NCBI GenBank assembly: GCA_037951105.1
Contig: JBAMJV010008162.1
Coordinates: 5,001-69,000 of the forward strand
Source of the DNA: Echinarachnius parma
Lineage: Eukaryota > Echinodermata > Echinoidea > Clypeasteroida > Echinarachniidae
Reading direction: 5' to 3'
Length of the DNA: 64,000 bases
This document shows positions 23,046 through 35,570 of this stretch, one piece after another (the stretch's first letter is position 1; the number at the start of each line of letters is the position of its first letter). The position numbers and the translations under genes were made by a program. The notes beneath the pieces are model-generated. The model made no database searches. It was given only the letters and a program-made list of their open reading frames with translations, and was not told the origin of the DNA.

Positions 23046-23424
23046 TCAACGTTTTGCTTTAAAAAGGGGTGGTTTTCAGCACTCATCGCACTTTAGGGTT
23101 CCTTCAAAAGAAAACAAAAAACACAAACATATTTTTTTTTCTTCAGGAGAATAGGTTTTTAGCATTTTGCGCCATTAAGGGTAGGTTTTATTTTGGGGAA
23201 AAATCGCTTTAACATTTAAGTGATATACAGGGATTAATATATCACCATTTTGGTCCCGGTTGCACCCCTTTTCCACACACGCACCCCAAATAAGAATCCT
23301 TGACCCCCCCCCCCCCCCCCCCTCCCCCGGCCCCCACCCCAATTTGTACCATGTCCCTATGACGGGTGAACCCAAGGAGCTTATTAAAACCATGCTAATT
23401 ATGCTAAATGTCACCGTTAGTCAG

Positions 23425-23700
23425 TGTACATAGCATGGTGGCTAGGCGGTTAGAGTGTCCGCCTCATGCACGCCGGAGTTCGAACCCAGACCGGGTCATG
23501 ATACCAAGGACTTTACAAATGGTACCTTCTAGCCAGGCGCTCGGCCTTTATAGAATGGAGAAGGGAAAGTTAATCACAGAGGACTGGCCCCCTTCTGTAG
23601 CTTTCGCTACATTTAGTAGACGTGTGGCTTAGGGCTAATGAATCGGCGCCGCCTTAATTATGTGCCAAAATTGGCACGGGAAGGACTTTAACTTTCAAAG
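23425..23700 (+). mobile_element. tRNA-derived SINE
   Basis: An RNA polymerase III promoter is visible: A box TGGCTAGGCGG at 23439-23449 and B box AGTTCGAACCC at 23477-23487, in a tRNA-like head (GGCGGTTAGAGTGTCCGCCT). The head cannot fold as a full tRNA: the 3' acceptor strand is replaced by SINE body, which ends near TTGGCACGGGAAGGACTTTAA. The source tRNA is not certain; the wording is closest to a class II (Ser/Leu-like) D-arm. A single copy in this window. The + strand frame of 74 codons here is a shadow. Confidence 0.75.
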
Positions 23701-24590
23701 CATAACGCCATTTAAGGGTGTAATCTTAAAAAGGGGCGACACGCCATTTAATAAGGTCCATTTCAGAGATTGACGGACACTGGTGGGTAGCACTTGTGTA
23801 GCATTATCACGGGGGTCCTCACCATTACGCAGCCAGTGGCGTAACTAGGTCGGACTGGGGGGGGGGGGGGGGGGGGGAGCACCTCAATCGGTGGATGCGC
23901 CTCTGTGTTAGGTAAATTTATTTGAACAAAATGAATTGTTCGTCGTAAAATATCCTAAACTGAATGTGACCCCAACATGTTTTACAAGCAGTAACAGCAA
24001 CGTCACAATTAAGAAACAACACAGACGCGCATACATTTTGTACAGCTCTGCTCTTTTATTTATTAATCTTTATAATTGTTTTTCTTTTCATATACGTGAT
24101 GTCATTGGGGAATTCGCTCCTTCTACACCAATTATTGTCAAAAGAGGGCGTGCATTGAGAGCAGAGCACAGCAGACCGGCAGAAACATGGGAATTCCCAT
24201 GGCTAGGTGAAAAAATATGAACAACATTACGTTCATGATTCGGTATGAATTATTCATTAGTTTGTTGCAATGCGAAATGCTTCACATGTTCAAAACCATA
24301 AATATGAACCGTAAAGTAAGACAAATTTGATATTCCCAACAAAACCTTATCTCAGCCAATGCATGTTATTACAAAATTAATTTGGTTTTATTTTCAATTG
24401 AGTTCAGAAAATTCTGCCTAATTGATGCGGATCCGTGAAATATGCAGAATGAATTGATGATCTTACTCAATTTAGTAACCATTACATTTATTTTTCTCCT
24501 TCATCTATGCTTTATATACCGTTCTGCACTATGATACAGTGTCAGTTGCCGGGGCTTGCTGTATAACGGTGGATACTGGTAGCTGTCAAA
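23700..24590 (+). repeat. X-family partial copy (unit 5)
   Basis: Begins with GGGCGACACGCCATTTAATAAG, as at 8850. It passes a G-run at 23859 preceded by CAGTGGCGTAACTAGGTCGG and continues with the ACAAGCAGTAACAGCAAC to TATATACCGTTCTGC module. Ends near GGTGGATACTGGTAGCTG. Confidence 0.7.
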
Positions 24591-25310
24591 ACTCTAAAAA
24601 CCCTCTTTTGCTTCTGAAAAAACTAGGTGTATACATACGTAGCATGGTCTGTCGAGGAAATATGGTGTAGCTTCCTAGGTTTTTTGATGGGGGAGGGGGG
24701 AGGGGGGGGGGGGGGGGCGGGGGGGGGGAGCACGGGAGGGGGCTTTGATTTTCATAAGGGGGCAAAGGTTTTCGACTGACAAGCAAAAGAAAAACAAATC
24801 CTCACCTGGTTAGATGGCCTAAAATCATGATAATTATAATGATTACATTTACTTTTACAATTACATGTTTTTTGTCGATATCTGTTGTCCATTTTTCTTC
24901 TTGATGGAAGTATGAATTTGTTCATGGGGACACATGGGTGCATCGTAAATTTGTGGGTGAGGGGGGGGGGGGGGGGGGGCACGTGCCCCCAGTCCCCACC
25001 CCGCTAATAGTATGCCTGAGTATGACCCTGTATCCAAACTCCAGAAACGACTTCCTACTATTGTATCAATCCAATAAACCATTATTTCATACTTTTATTT
25101 TTAAATTAATTTTGTATAATAATAATGAGTTCTACTTTGTAAAGAATGCCATATCCATCACTATTTCGATGCTCAAAGCAATATGCTGTTGTTTTTATTA
25201 CCTTAGTAACCTGGAACACACATACAATCGCTCTGCGCTGGAAGCACTAGATGTGCACATTTTCCACTCCTTCGGGAACTTTTCAGCCGGGCTATCTGAA
25301 AGAGATACAC
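24591..25310. other. Spacer with G-rich tracts
   Basis: G-rich runs at 24690-24735 and 24959-24980, the second followed by CACGTGCCCCCAGTCCC, as in hAT-type MITEs elsewhere. The 224-codon frame starting at 24938 runs from this tract into the CA repeat and is not a gene. Confidence 0.4.
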
Positions 25311-25318
25311 GCATGTGC

Positions 25319-25514
25319 GTACGCAAACACGCACAAACACACACACACACAAACGCACACTTAATTATGAACATACATTATGCACACATGCACATACACC
25401 ATGAACAAGCACACAACCACACACACACACACACACGCACACACACACACACACACACATACACACACGCGCACGCACACACAAACACACATATATACAC
25501 ACATACACACACGC

Positions 25515-25547
<33 letters not shown>

Positions 25548-25556
25548 ACCACACAT
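25319..25556. repeat. CA microsatellite, 240 bp
   Basis: (CA)n with ACGC and ATAC interruptions. It generates His/Thr-rich and Cys/Val-rich frames in several phases. Confidence 0.95.
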
Positions 25557-25837
25557 ATACTGTTACTTACTATTGTTCCCTGGTTTACTTCCATATATGC
25601 ACGTCCTCGTAGGCATGGTAGGTACGTTACCACGAAATGCATGCAGATATTCTTATTATAATTATAATTAATTGTATTCGGGTTTCTGTTCAAATAGACC
25701 AAAAAACACCCCTGTGAGGTGAATATCTTGTATAATCGATATACCTATTTATTGTGATTTTTGTATATAGATATACATGAATATAACAGTACAATCAAAT
25801 TTAAAAACCTCGATATTCATCCTCAGTAATGGCAGAG

Positions 25838-25880
25838 GGTGGGTGGGCGGGCGGGCGGGCGGGCGGGCGGGGGGAGGGGG
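25838..25880. repeat. (GGGC)n with G-quadruplex potential
   Basis: GGGTGGGCGGGCGGGC continuing to GGGGGGAGGGGGG, with at least seven G3 runs on one strand separated by single bases. Confidence 0.9.
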
Positions 25881-25989
25881 GCTACGTCAAAGATTAATTC
25901 AAATAATTTGTTCTTTCAATTGTTCTAGTCATTACAGTAAAGAAAGGGATTTGCCTCGACAGGATATTAGTATCCTTTGCAGATCCCCC

Positions 25990-26118
25990 ACATCCACTGT
26001 AATACCACACCACATGTATAATTTGTATTTGTATTATGTACAGTATGTAATTTGCTGAAATGCGTATATTTGTGTTTTTTAGAGATGTGAAAATAAAATT
26101 GAAATTGAATTGAAATCT
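25990..26118 (+). mobile_element. LINE/SINE-like 3' tail
   Basis: Ends AAATAAAATTGAAATTGAATTG after a TGTATTTGTATTATGTAC-rich stretch. Only the 3' tail is visible. Target duplications were not identified. Confidence 0.45.
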
Positions 26119-26299
26119 CACCAAGTTGCCTGGCAGGAGAAAAGAAAATATTGCATCTCGATATAACTCAACATAACCAACTTGACATATTTAGGGAAGG
26201 CCACCTCCAGGTAAACTTAGCAGTAACAGCTGCTGATATACAATAGAATCCGTACAATAAAGTGAAACAAATTATTGCGCCAAAATAATTACAATAGTG

Positions 26300-26606
26300 C
26301 GACGTTACATTGTATTTGTGTCATGTAAAGTTCTCTCTTGTCCCATGTTGGTCTCTGTTGGCATCCCATTTTCCCCCTTTTTTCCTCTCCATATTTGTTT
26401 ATGTTGTTGTAGTCTAGAATGTGTTAATTTAAATGTACAATATACCTAACTATTATTTGAGGGGTCCACAATTGTACAAGCATTGCTTTTTAGTGGACCC
26501 CTCTTGTTTCCAATATGTATATCCCTATTTTGTGCAAATTATCATTATTCATTTGTAATGTTTTGTTGGAAGCAAGAATAAATTGAAATTGAAATTGAAA
26601 AATAAT
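26300..26606 (+). mobile_element. LINE/SINE-like 3' end with stem-loop and (AATTG)n tail (in D1)
   Basis: The stem GGGGTCCAC pairs with GTGGACCCC around a loop (26461-26502). It is followed by TTTGTAATGTTTTGTTGG and a tail AATAAATTGAAATTGAAATT. The same structure is at 32975-33275 in D2. Stem-loop plus short-repeat tail suits a CR1/L2-like LINE 3' end; no coding part remains. Confidence 0.6.
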
Positions 26607-26668
26607 TAGATTGTGTAATACAAAGCGCCTAATAATTAAATACTAAAATTAATAAATGCTAGTCTTAA

Positions 26669-27137
26669 AGGAACTACAGCGTCTAAATGGCCTAATTTTC
26701 ACAATTAGGCTCTCTATAAGTAATTTGTCCTCAAGAAAAAGAATTTAGCAGTCATTTCCCATGAAATCAATCAATGTTTGGGTAATTAGTAAAATTTATA
26801 TCTAATTGTACAAGGAACGCCCCTTTTAAATCGCCAAAATGTGACGTCATCTAAAGAACTTCGCCCCGTACACGACGCCTATCTTACTTAATATGTAGAT
26901 GACGTAAGCCGATGAATTGTCAATCACATGTCAATCATGCTGATTTTGGACTCTAAATGTGAGCGGGGCGTAAACTGGCTGCTAAGTGAGGTTTGGCATC
27001 AGAAAATTAGCCTAAAATCACTACTGTCTTTATTTTCATGGAGTTTTTTTTTCGGTAGACCTAGTTTACAAGTTATCAACTATGGAATAAGTGCCAAAAT
27101 ACATTTATAGCAAAAAAAGAAGAAACATGACGCTTCT
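26669..27137. mobile_element. Possible TTAA element in D1
   Basis: GTC-TTAA at 26662-26668 and TTAA-GAC at 27138-27144 flank short imperfect inverted ends (AGGAACTACAGCGTC against the complement of GACGCTTCT). Inside are paired GTGACGTCATCTA and AGATGACGTAAGC sequences and GGGGCGTAAAC. D2 has the same copy at about 33340-33810. The ends are weak. Confidence 0.35.
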
Positions 27138-27822
27138 TTAAGACAAAATATATTAAATTTTTCTAAGATAAAATATATGCTATTGTCTATCAAATTAAAG
27201 AGAAAATGACCCTCTTCAATATCGGTATAAAACTGCGTTAAAATCAGTCAGGGATAACTTGTCACGGTCAATTAACTACAGCAAGGTCCGTTTTCAAAAA
27301 TAGCAACAATAGAGCATTTACTCTTCCATATAAGTGTTGATGAGCATAATCTAATATGAAATTTTCATGACATGGCATAATTTTTCATTACAAATGTGAT
27401 CTTTTTACATTTTCCTCTCAATGGAAAGTATAAATTAAAGTGATCCCTGTAAAGATTCAGATATTGCACAAAATGACATTTGAGACTTCAATCCTATATC
27501 AATATCATTGTAAAATACAATTGAAAGATTTGTGAAAGTTTGAAAGAAAACGAACACTGTTTACCTAGTGAAAAACACGAATATTGAGTTCATATTTTAT
27601 CACCGAATACTGATGGCCTGCCGTAGATTTGTCGCAGTAATAATCGTCCGTTTGCCGATATCCGTACCCGTGTATACAGACGGTACAGAATTTTCGCGCG
27701 CTCGGCTCAACAGTCGGGTACATCGACTCGTTGCGCTGCCCTGTCCATCGGGAAGGTTTCGGCCACTCCGCCGGCCCGGGTCCGTGATCGCGTGGCGCGC
27801 CGGCAGGGCGTGTTCAGCTCAG

Positions 27823-27847
27823 GGGGGGGGGGGGGGGGGGGGGGGGG
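27823..27847. repeat. 25-bp G homopolymer
   Basis: Uninterrupted G run after GTTCAGCTCA. It lies beside the 5' breakpoint of the segment absent from D2. Confidence 0.9.
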
Positions 27848-27872
27848 TAAACCCAGCCGCCATGATGGTTAA

Positions 27873-28407
27873 AGGGGTAGTTTAGTTTTGGTAAGGCTGA
27901 ACTTTAGTAGCCAAAACCTGCACAGTAACATTATAAACTAATAGTTATAACTCCACCATGCTCGAAAGGTATACAAAATTACAAATGACCAAGTAAAACG
28001 CCTGTTATTATTCAAAAAGAGCCATTAAAACACAAGAGGGCGCTTTTTTAAAAGGCATTGGTTTCAACCATTTTCAACCAAAATTATGCATGTGATGTTT
28101 TGTTGATATAATGATTAAATAGCGAGATCATACACAACCATTTAAAAAACGCTTTTGAAAATTTTTGAAAAAGTGCAAGCATTTTTTAAATTTTTTCAAA
28201 AAATCATCTAATTATTTGGGCCCCAAATAATTATAAGATCAGATATATTTATTGATATTTCAGCCGTTTCTGGGTCGATTTTGACCAAATAAAGTTTATT
28301 CTGCCATTAAAATTGCATGTTCTCTCAAATTCGACACTCAGTTTTTCATTACCTCACAAACAAATTGCGATGTGCAGCGCCCTCTCTACCAAAACTAAAC
28401 TACCCCT
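27873..28407 (-). mobile_element. TTAA MITE, AGGGGTAG family, nested
   Basis: TTAA at 27869-27872 and 28408-28411. Both ends read AGGGGTAGTTTAGTTTTGGTA inward. Orientation is opposite to 15212-15751. It lies in the 1.19 kb segment that D2 lacks. Confidence 0.9.
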
Positions 28408-29227
28408 TTAAGGCATGTATGCGATTAGAAGCAGTTTAGCTACGTCACAAAACGTCATCAAAAGTATGACAGGCTGTGTATTTCGAAATTGATCTGGAAT
28501 TTAATAATACAATACATCCAATTGAGCGGTGAAATGTTCACCACCTCTTTATCTAGCGTAATCAATTTACGTTGCCCTTTTCTACTCCATCAATAAGACC
28601 ACTTTTTTAGTTACATTTTGTGTTAAATACTGTTTATGAATGCTCAATATTTGCATTAGAGTTGCCCTTCATACACGGATCACTGTCTCAGCCAAGGGCA
28701 AAAATTGTTTACAAATTCATCGCGCGCAAAATCACAAATGTACGCGCTTATGACATCTTTGCCATAGAAAATGTACAGTGTGAGTGCGCTTGGTAAAGTG
28801 CGCGCCTTACGCACATTCCTATTGTTTCGTCATATTATTTCCCCACAATGCAGTTTTGTGACGAACTTCCTCCGTTCAATACTGCTCGTAAACAAGACCG
28901 TCAGCCCGCCATTGTTTTATGTACAAAATGTACAGGGTACGGTCACTGCGCGCGATACAGTTTACCTTCTAGTTCTACAACGGCAGTGTTGGAGTCATAC
29001 TTCTATGGTTCAGCTACGGCAATTGTACTTTTTACCAGAACCGTTGGGCAACGCTTTTGACCCTAGTATTATCAATGATAATTATCTTCATACTAAAGGG
29101 ACATTTTGAAAAAATCTAACCCTATTTCATTCTTCTCTTACCGTATTAAGCTAAACAACACGGTATAAGAGAAACGAGGAAGCTCCAATAATTTTTTTGT
29201 GGAGTTAGACACTTTACAGGGATCACT

Positions 29228-30645
29228 TTAAGATAAATTTGAAAGTTGTATGTAAAAAAAAAAGGGAAATTCCATTGCACACATGTTTATTTATCGAAAC
29301 AGCAGTTTGTGTCATTTTTAAAGCATAAAACTTGGTATGAATCCTTTTCAAGTACTCGACCGTCTTCCAAAGATCTGCAAAAAACCGATGTCACCCTCGG
29401 TCAACCAGTTGAGGGGTGTCCTTCGACATGTCTACGGGCTTACGGCAAGTTAAACATCGTACGATGCATTTTTTTTTCTAACTCCGCCTTGAACAATTTG
29501 TTGACATCGTGTTGTGTCCACGTGACGATCTTCTGTACTCCCTAGTCCAGGTACGTCCAGTAAATATTGATTGCATGGTATGGGGTGGACACTTGGTAGT
29601 TTGTCTTGCATGGTGCCCATGTTAAAGCGATCTCTGATCTACATTTTGGCCGAAGGCGTCGATTCAATAGTGTTTTCTTCATAGACGGCGAAGGCTCCCT
29701 TTTGGCATTTCCGGTTTCTATGTCACAGGTTAAGCAATTTGCGATAATCCATCCTGGTGGTCAATCGTGGACGTCCTAGAGATTCCCGTGGCTTTAATTA
29801 ACCCTCCTCTCGATGACGTCTGAGTCGATTTTACAGAACGTAACATGCGATGTTCCAACGAAATAGTAGACATTGTTTGTTGACACCCCTTCCTGGTGGA
29901 GCACAAGCATCGTTTGGTGTGTAGACAATAACTTTAGACGAGGTATGACCTAGAGAGCCTCCCTGCCAATATTGGTTGTAAACTTTACAGCCAACTCTGA
30001 AAAATGACCTATTATAATGATGATTTGTTGGACATTCGCTTTGGATAGGGAAAGGGGTCAATCATCGTACGTCCTGCCTTTCAAAGCTCAAAACTAAAGG
30101 CTAAATTAATTTATGCAAATTCATGCAACCATTTATTGTACATTGGTAGAAATATTAAACAAATAATTATTTTAGTCTAAAATGGTTCATTAGGCGCAAC
30201 AAACAGGAAAAAGAATGAAGTTAGATCTTTAAAAAAAAAATCCAACTTTATGACCAACAGCGTATATAAAAATTAAATACGTAATCTTAAATGAGTGTCC
30301 TGTTTCTTTGTTTGCTGAGTATGAGTAGGCTATATTTGGTCGCATCTGGTGCAGCTGATGCTGTAATTACAGTATATAGCTCAATTGAGAAATTGCATTG
30401 CCCATTGAAGCTCCCGTAACCGATATGAAGCTTGCAATGGGAATTAATCATAATCTTGATGAGACACTATGGTTGAGAAAAGGAATATCTCCATTTTCTA
30501 TAAATATGTTTGAGAAAATCCATTACACCTATTGCATATCCAAGCTTTGCAGAGTTTTGTTTTTAAAATACAAACGTTTTTTTGACAAGTTTGTTCTCCC
30601 TCTTTGGCACAATATAGGGACCGATTAAAAAAAAATATATAATAT
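29228..30645. other. D1 segment, partly replaced in D2; unassigned open frame on minus strand
   Basis: 29228-29470 and 30295-30640 match D2. 29475-30290 does not. The D1-specific block holds a 76-codon minus-strand frame (29831-30061) with a relatively balanced composition and five Cys residues. I do not recognise it. It could be a remnant of a transposon protein gene. The + frame at 30398-30628 is conserved in D2 only because the DNA is. Confidence 0.35.
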
Positions 30646-32108
30646 ACAACTAACGAATGGGCTTCTTGTGATAGTCAAATCTATTACCGAGGTGGGCTCA
30701 AAATGATTATTACCCGAAGCGTAGCTGAGGGTAATAGTCATTTTGAGCCCACCGAGGTAATAGATTGCCTATCACAATCAAGCACATTCGTTAGTTGTTT
30801 TATATCACTCATCAATATCAGTGATTGTGTTCAGCTTATAGCAAAATAAGTGATAATCTCTGAATATTTCATAAAATCGCTTGTAAATTTTGATATAAAA
30901 ATCAATCGACATTAATGAAGCCAGTATGAGCCTCCAGAACCACGGCGCATCTAATACGCTTAAAGTCATTGTTATTTTGCGCACACAATCACAAAGACGC
31001 AAAACTGAGTGCGCACCAACGCGCTGGCAGTTGCGCACATACGCGATGAATGCGTGCTAGCGCTCCCACGGATGTGCTTATTGGCTGTCTTGGCGTTCTT
31101 CTTCCCAGGGTGTTAGTTTTTACCAGTAATGTCAATCACGTGACTAGAACGTGTGCGCCATAGAGTACTGCACAAATTTGATCGCGTGTGCATTTTGCTT
31201 AAACACATGATCTATGGGACGAACGCGTAACGAACTTTTAGTGTTAATTTTTTGCTAACAGCCCGGTCACATGATTGCGCGGGGATTGCGCGTGTTGTCC
31301 AAAACTATCATTTGTCAAATACAATGGTAAAACGATCTTATGAGGGATATAATACGGAATAATGGAGGGGGTAGGGGCAAAACGATTGTAGGCGTACTTT
31401 GCTATGCGTCATAAGATCGTTTTACCATTGTATTTGACAAATGATAGTTTTGGACAACACGCGCAATCCCCGCGCAATCATGTGACCGGGCTGTTAGCAA
31501 AAAATTAACACTAAAAGTTCGTTACGCGTTCGTCCCATAGATCATGTGTTTAAGCAAAATGCACACGCGATCAAATTTGTGCAGTACTCTATGGCGCACA
31601 CGTTCTAGTCACGTGATTGACATTGCTGGTACAAACTAACACCCTGGGAAGAAGAACGCCAAGACAGCCAATAAGCACATCCGTGGGAGCGCTAGCACGC
31701 ATTCATCGCGTACATGTGCGCAACTGCCAGCGCGTTGGTGCGCACTCAGTTTTGCGTCTTTGTGATTGTGTGCGCAAAATAACAATGACTTTAAGCGTAT
31801 TAGATGCGCCGTGGTTCTGGAGGCTCATACTGGCTTCATTAATGTCGATTGATTTTTATATCAAAATTTACAAGCGATTTTATGAAATATTCAGAGATTA
31901 TCACTTATTTTGCTATAAGCTGAACACAATCACTGATATTGATGAGTGATATAAAACAACTAACGAATGTGCTTGATTGTGATAGGCAATCTATTACCTC
32001 GGTAGGCTCAAAATGACTATTACCCTCAGCTACGCTTCGGGTAATAATCATTTTGAGCCCACCTCGGTAATAGATTTGACTATCACAAGAAGCCCATTCG
32101 TTAGTTGT
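30646..32108. mobile_element. P1: giant palindrome, two inverted copies of one element
   Basis: The arms 30646-31343 and 31409-32108 are about 700 bp each and almost identical in reverse complement. The spacer is 65 bp. The outer 150 bp of each arm is itself a hairpin bounded by ACAACTAACGAATG. The spacer sequence (TAATGGAGGGGGTAGGGG and onward through GGCGTACTTTGC) occurs again right after the second arm, and once in D2 where no arms are present. So two inverted units sit at a duplicated target block. Confidence 0.85.
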
Positions 32109-32164
32109 ATAATAATGGAGGGGGTAGGGGCAAAACGATTGTAGGCGTACTTTGCTATGCGTCA

Positions 32165-32333
<169 letters not shown>

Positions 32334-34107
32334 TGTCATAAAGAAAACAGGATCACGCTGCGCTGCAAGATGGTTTACATTTTGTTTAGCTTTTTGTCAG
32401 GTGAAGAAAAAAAACATCAGAGTGGGCACTAGAGTTTTGTATAGTTTATGTGTACATTTAAAACGAAAGAGAGAAGTAAGTTTCCATGCCTTGTGTGACA
32501 GGTATATCAAATTATTTATCGTTATGATTGAGGTAATAAAATAACAATCATTATAATAATAATAACAATAATAACAATAGCGCATATCTCACTAGGGTCT
32601 TCATGCGCGTCATAATTGTGTTGCTGATTTACCACACATCCGGCAGCATGCAGAGTTTGAAAGTCTTTCATCCGAATGATAGGATCAGATTTAATCTATA
32701 AATATATGTCGTACATTGTAACCATCATACTATGCAGCTCATATTTTGCAAGCATCGCTACATTTAATAACAAACTACTCCGGAGTAGCTAGTGGACCAT
32801 AATTTACAAGGACAACAAACAACTACAACACAACCACATAACCAACTTGACATATTTAGGGAAGGCCACCTCCAGGTAAACTTAGCAGTAACAGCTGCTG
32901 ATATACAATAGAATCCGTACAATAAAGTGAAACAAATTATTGCGCCAAAATACATGTACTTACAATAGTGCGACGTTACATTGTATTTGTGTCATGTAAA
33001 GTTCACTCTTGTCCCATGTTGGTCTCTGTTGGCATCCCCTTTTCCCCCTTTTTTCCTGTCTATATTTGTTTATGTTGTTGTAGTCTAGAATATGTTAATT
33101 TAAATGTACAATATACCTAACTATTATTTGAGGGGTCCACAATTGGATAAGCATTGCTTTTTAGTGGACCCCTCTTGTTTCCAATATGTATATCCCTATT
33201 TTGTGCAAATTATCATTATTCATTTGTAATGTTTTGTTGGAAGCAAGAATAAATTGAAATTGAAATTGAAAAATAATTAGATTGTGTAATACAAAGCGCC
33301 TAATAATTAAATACTAAAATGAATAAATGCTAGTCTTAAAGGAACTACAGCGTCTAAATGGCCTACTTTTCACAATTAGGCTCTCTATAAGTAATTTGTC
33401 CTCAAGAAAAAGAATTTAGCAGTCATTTCTCATGAAATCAATCAATGTTTGGGTAATTAGTAAAATTTATATCTAATTGTACAAGGAACGCCCCTTTTAA
33501 ATCGCCAAAATGTGACGTCATCTAAAGAACTTCGCCCCGTACACGACGCCTATCTTACTTATGTAGATGACGTAAGCCGATGAATTGTCAATCACATGTC
33601 AATCACGCTGCTGATTTTGGACTCTTAATGTGAGCGGGGCGTAAACTGGCTGCTAAGTGAGGTTTGGCATCAGAAAATTAGCCTAAAATCACTACTGTCT
33701 TTATTTTCATGGAGTTTTTTTTCGGTAGACCTAGTTTACAAGTTATCAACTATGGAATAAGTGCCAAAATATATTTATAGCAAAAAAGAAGAAACATGAC
33801 GCTTCTTTAAGACAAAATATATTAAATTTTTCTAAGATAAAATATATGCTATTTTCTATCAAATTAAAGAGAAAATGACCCTCTTCAATATCGGTATAAA
33901 ACTGCGTTAAAATCAGTCAGGGATAACTTGTCATTGTCAATTAACTACAGCAAGGTCCGTTTTCAAAAATAGCAACAATAGAGCATTTACTCTTCCATAT
34001 AAGTGTTGATGAGCATAATCTAATATGAAATGTTCATGACATGGCATAATTTTTCATTACAAATGTGATCTTTTTACATTTTCCTCTCAATGAAAAGTAT
34101 AAATTAA

Positions 34108-34704
34108 AGTGATCCTTTTAAAGTTTCATATATTGCACAAAATGACATTTGAGACTTCAATCCTATATCAATATCATTGTAAAATACAATTGAAAGATTT
34201 GTGAAAGTTTGAAAGAAAACGAACACTGTTTGCCTAGTGAAAAACACGAATTTTGAGTTCATATTTTATCACCGAATACTGATGGCCTGCCGTAGATTTG
34301 TCGCAGTAATAATCGTCCGTTTTCCGATATCCGCACCCGTGTATACAGACGGTACAGAATTTTCGCGCGCCCGGCTCAACAGTCGGGTACATCGACTCAT
34401 TGCGCTGCCCTGTCTATCGGGAAGGTTTCGGCCACCGTCTCCGCCGGCCCGGGTCCGTGATCGCGTGGCGCGCCGGCCGGGCGTGTTCAGCCACGGCAAT
34501 TGTACTTTTTACCAGAACCGTTGGGCAACGCTTTTGACCCTAGTATTATCAATGATAATTATCTTCATACTAAAGGGACATTTTGAAAAAAATCTAACCC
34601 TATTTTATTCTTCTCTTACCATATTAAGCTAAACAACACGGTAGAAGAGAAACGAGGAAGCTCCAATAATTTTTCGTGGAGTTCGACACTTTACAGGGAT
34701 CACT
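34108..34704. mobile_element. TTAA element, AGTGATCC family, internally deleted (D2)
   Basis: TTAA at 34104-34107 and 34705-34708. The join at about 34487 reads GTGTTCAGC then CACGGCAATTG. D1 has GTTCAGC at both edges of the missing 1.19 kb. This is a microhomology-type deletion. Confidence 0.75.
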
Positions 34705-35530
34705 TTAAGACAAATTTGAAAGTTGTATGTTAAAAAAAAAAGGGAAATTCCATTGCAGACATGTTTATTTATCGAAACAGCAGTTTGTGTCCTTTTTAAA
34801 GCATAAAACTTGGTATGAATCCTTTTCAAGAACTCGACCGTCATCCAAAGATCTGCAAAAAACCGATGTCACCCTCGGTCAACCAGTTGAGGGGTGTCCT
34901 TCGACTTGTCTACGGGCTTACGGCAAGTTAAACATCGTACGATGCATTTTTTTTTGGTGAACATACAAACACGAAAGTACAATGAAGGGTCTGAGGTTGT
35001 TAGCCGACCTCAAGCGTCTCCGAAAATGAGTGTTATAAAAACTAATGATACTGTATAATATGCAATGAGCCAATGACTTTTTAGGGTTAAACGAGTGTCC
35101 TGTTTCTTTGTTTGCTGAGTACGAGTATATTTGTTCGCATCTGGTCCAGCTGATGCTGTAATTACAGTATAGCTCTATTTCCTTTAAGTGCAATTGAGTG
35201 CCCATTGAAGCTCCCGTAACCGATATGAAGCTTGCAATGGGAATTAATCATAATCTTGATGAGACACTATGGTCGAGAAAAGGAATATCTCAATTTTCTA
35301 TAAATATGTTTGAGAAAATCCATTACACCTATTGCATATCCAAGCTTTGCAGAGTTTTGTTTTTAAAATACAAACGGTTTTTTTGACAAGTTTGTTCTCC
35401 CTCTTTGGCACAATATAAGGACCGATTTTAAACATATATATTATACGGAATAATGGAGGGGGTAGGGGCAAAACGATTGTAGGCGTACTTTGCTATGCGT
35501 CAAGGGGTGTGTGCGTGTGTGTATGTGTGT

Positions 35531-35567
<37 letters not shown>

Positions 35568-35570
35568 GTT

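Larger units (their letters stand above)
27439..29227. mobile_element. TTAA-flanked element, AGTGATCCCTGTAAAG ends (D1)
   Basis: Ends AGTGATCCCTGTAAAG and CTTTACAGGGATCACT are exact inverses, each next to TTAA. The D2 copy (34108-34704) lacks 27818-29006. A further relative lies inverted at about 58130-58290. The interior is GC-rich around 27700-27810 (GGCCCGGGTCCGTGATCGCG). The + frame at 27568-27885 is interrupted in the relatives and is not claimed as a gene. Contains a nested MITE at 27873-28407. Confidence 0.75.

Noticed and set aside
23425-23500. A tRNA gene
   Set aside because: A and B boxes are present, but the acceptor stem and 3' part of a tRNA are absent; it is a SINE head.
24938-25702. 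Long His/Thr-rich and Cys/Val-rich frames
   Set aside because: Products of the CA microsatellite.
34237-34632. 131-codon frame conserved with 27568-27885
   Set aside because: Conservation follows the D1/D2 duplication and the TTAA element; the frames end differently and cross the deletion junction.
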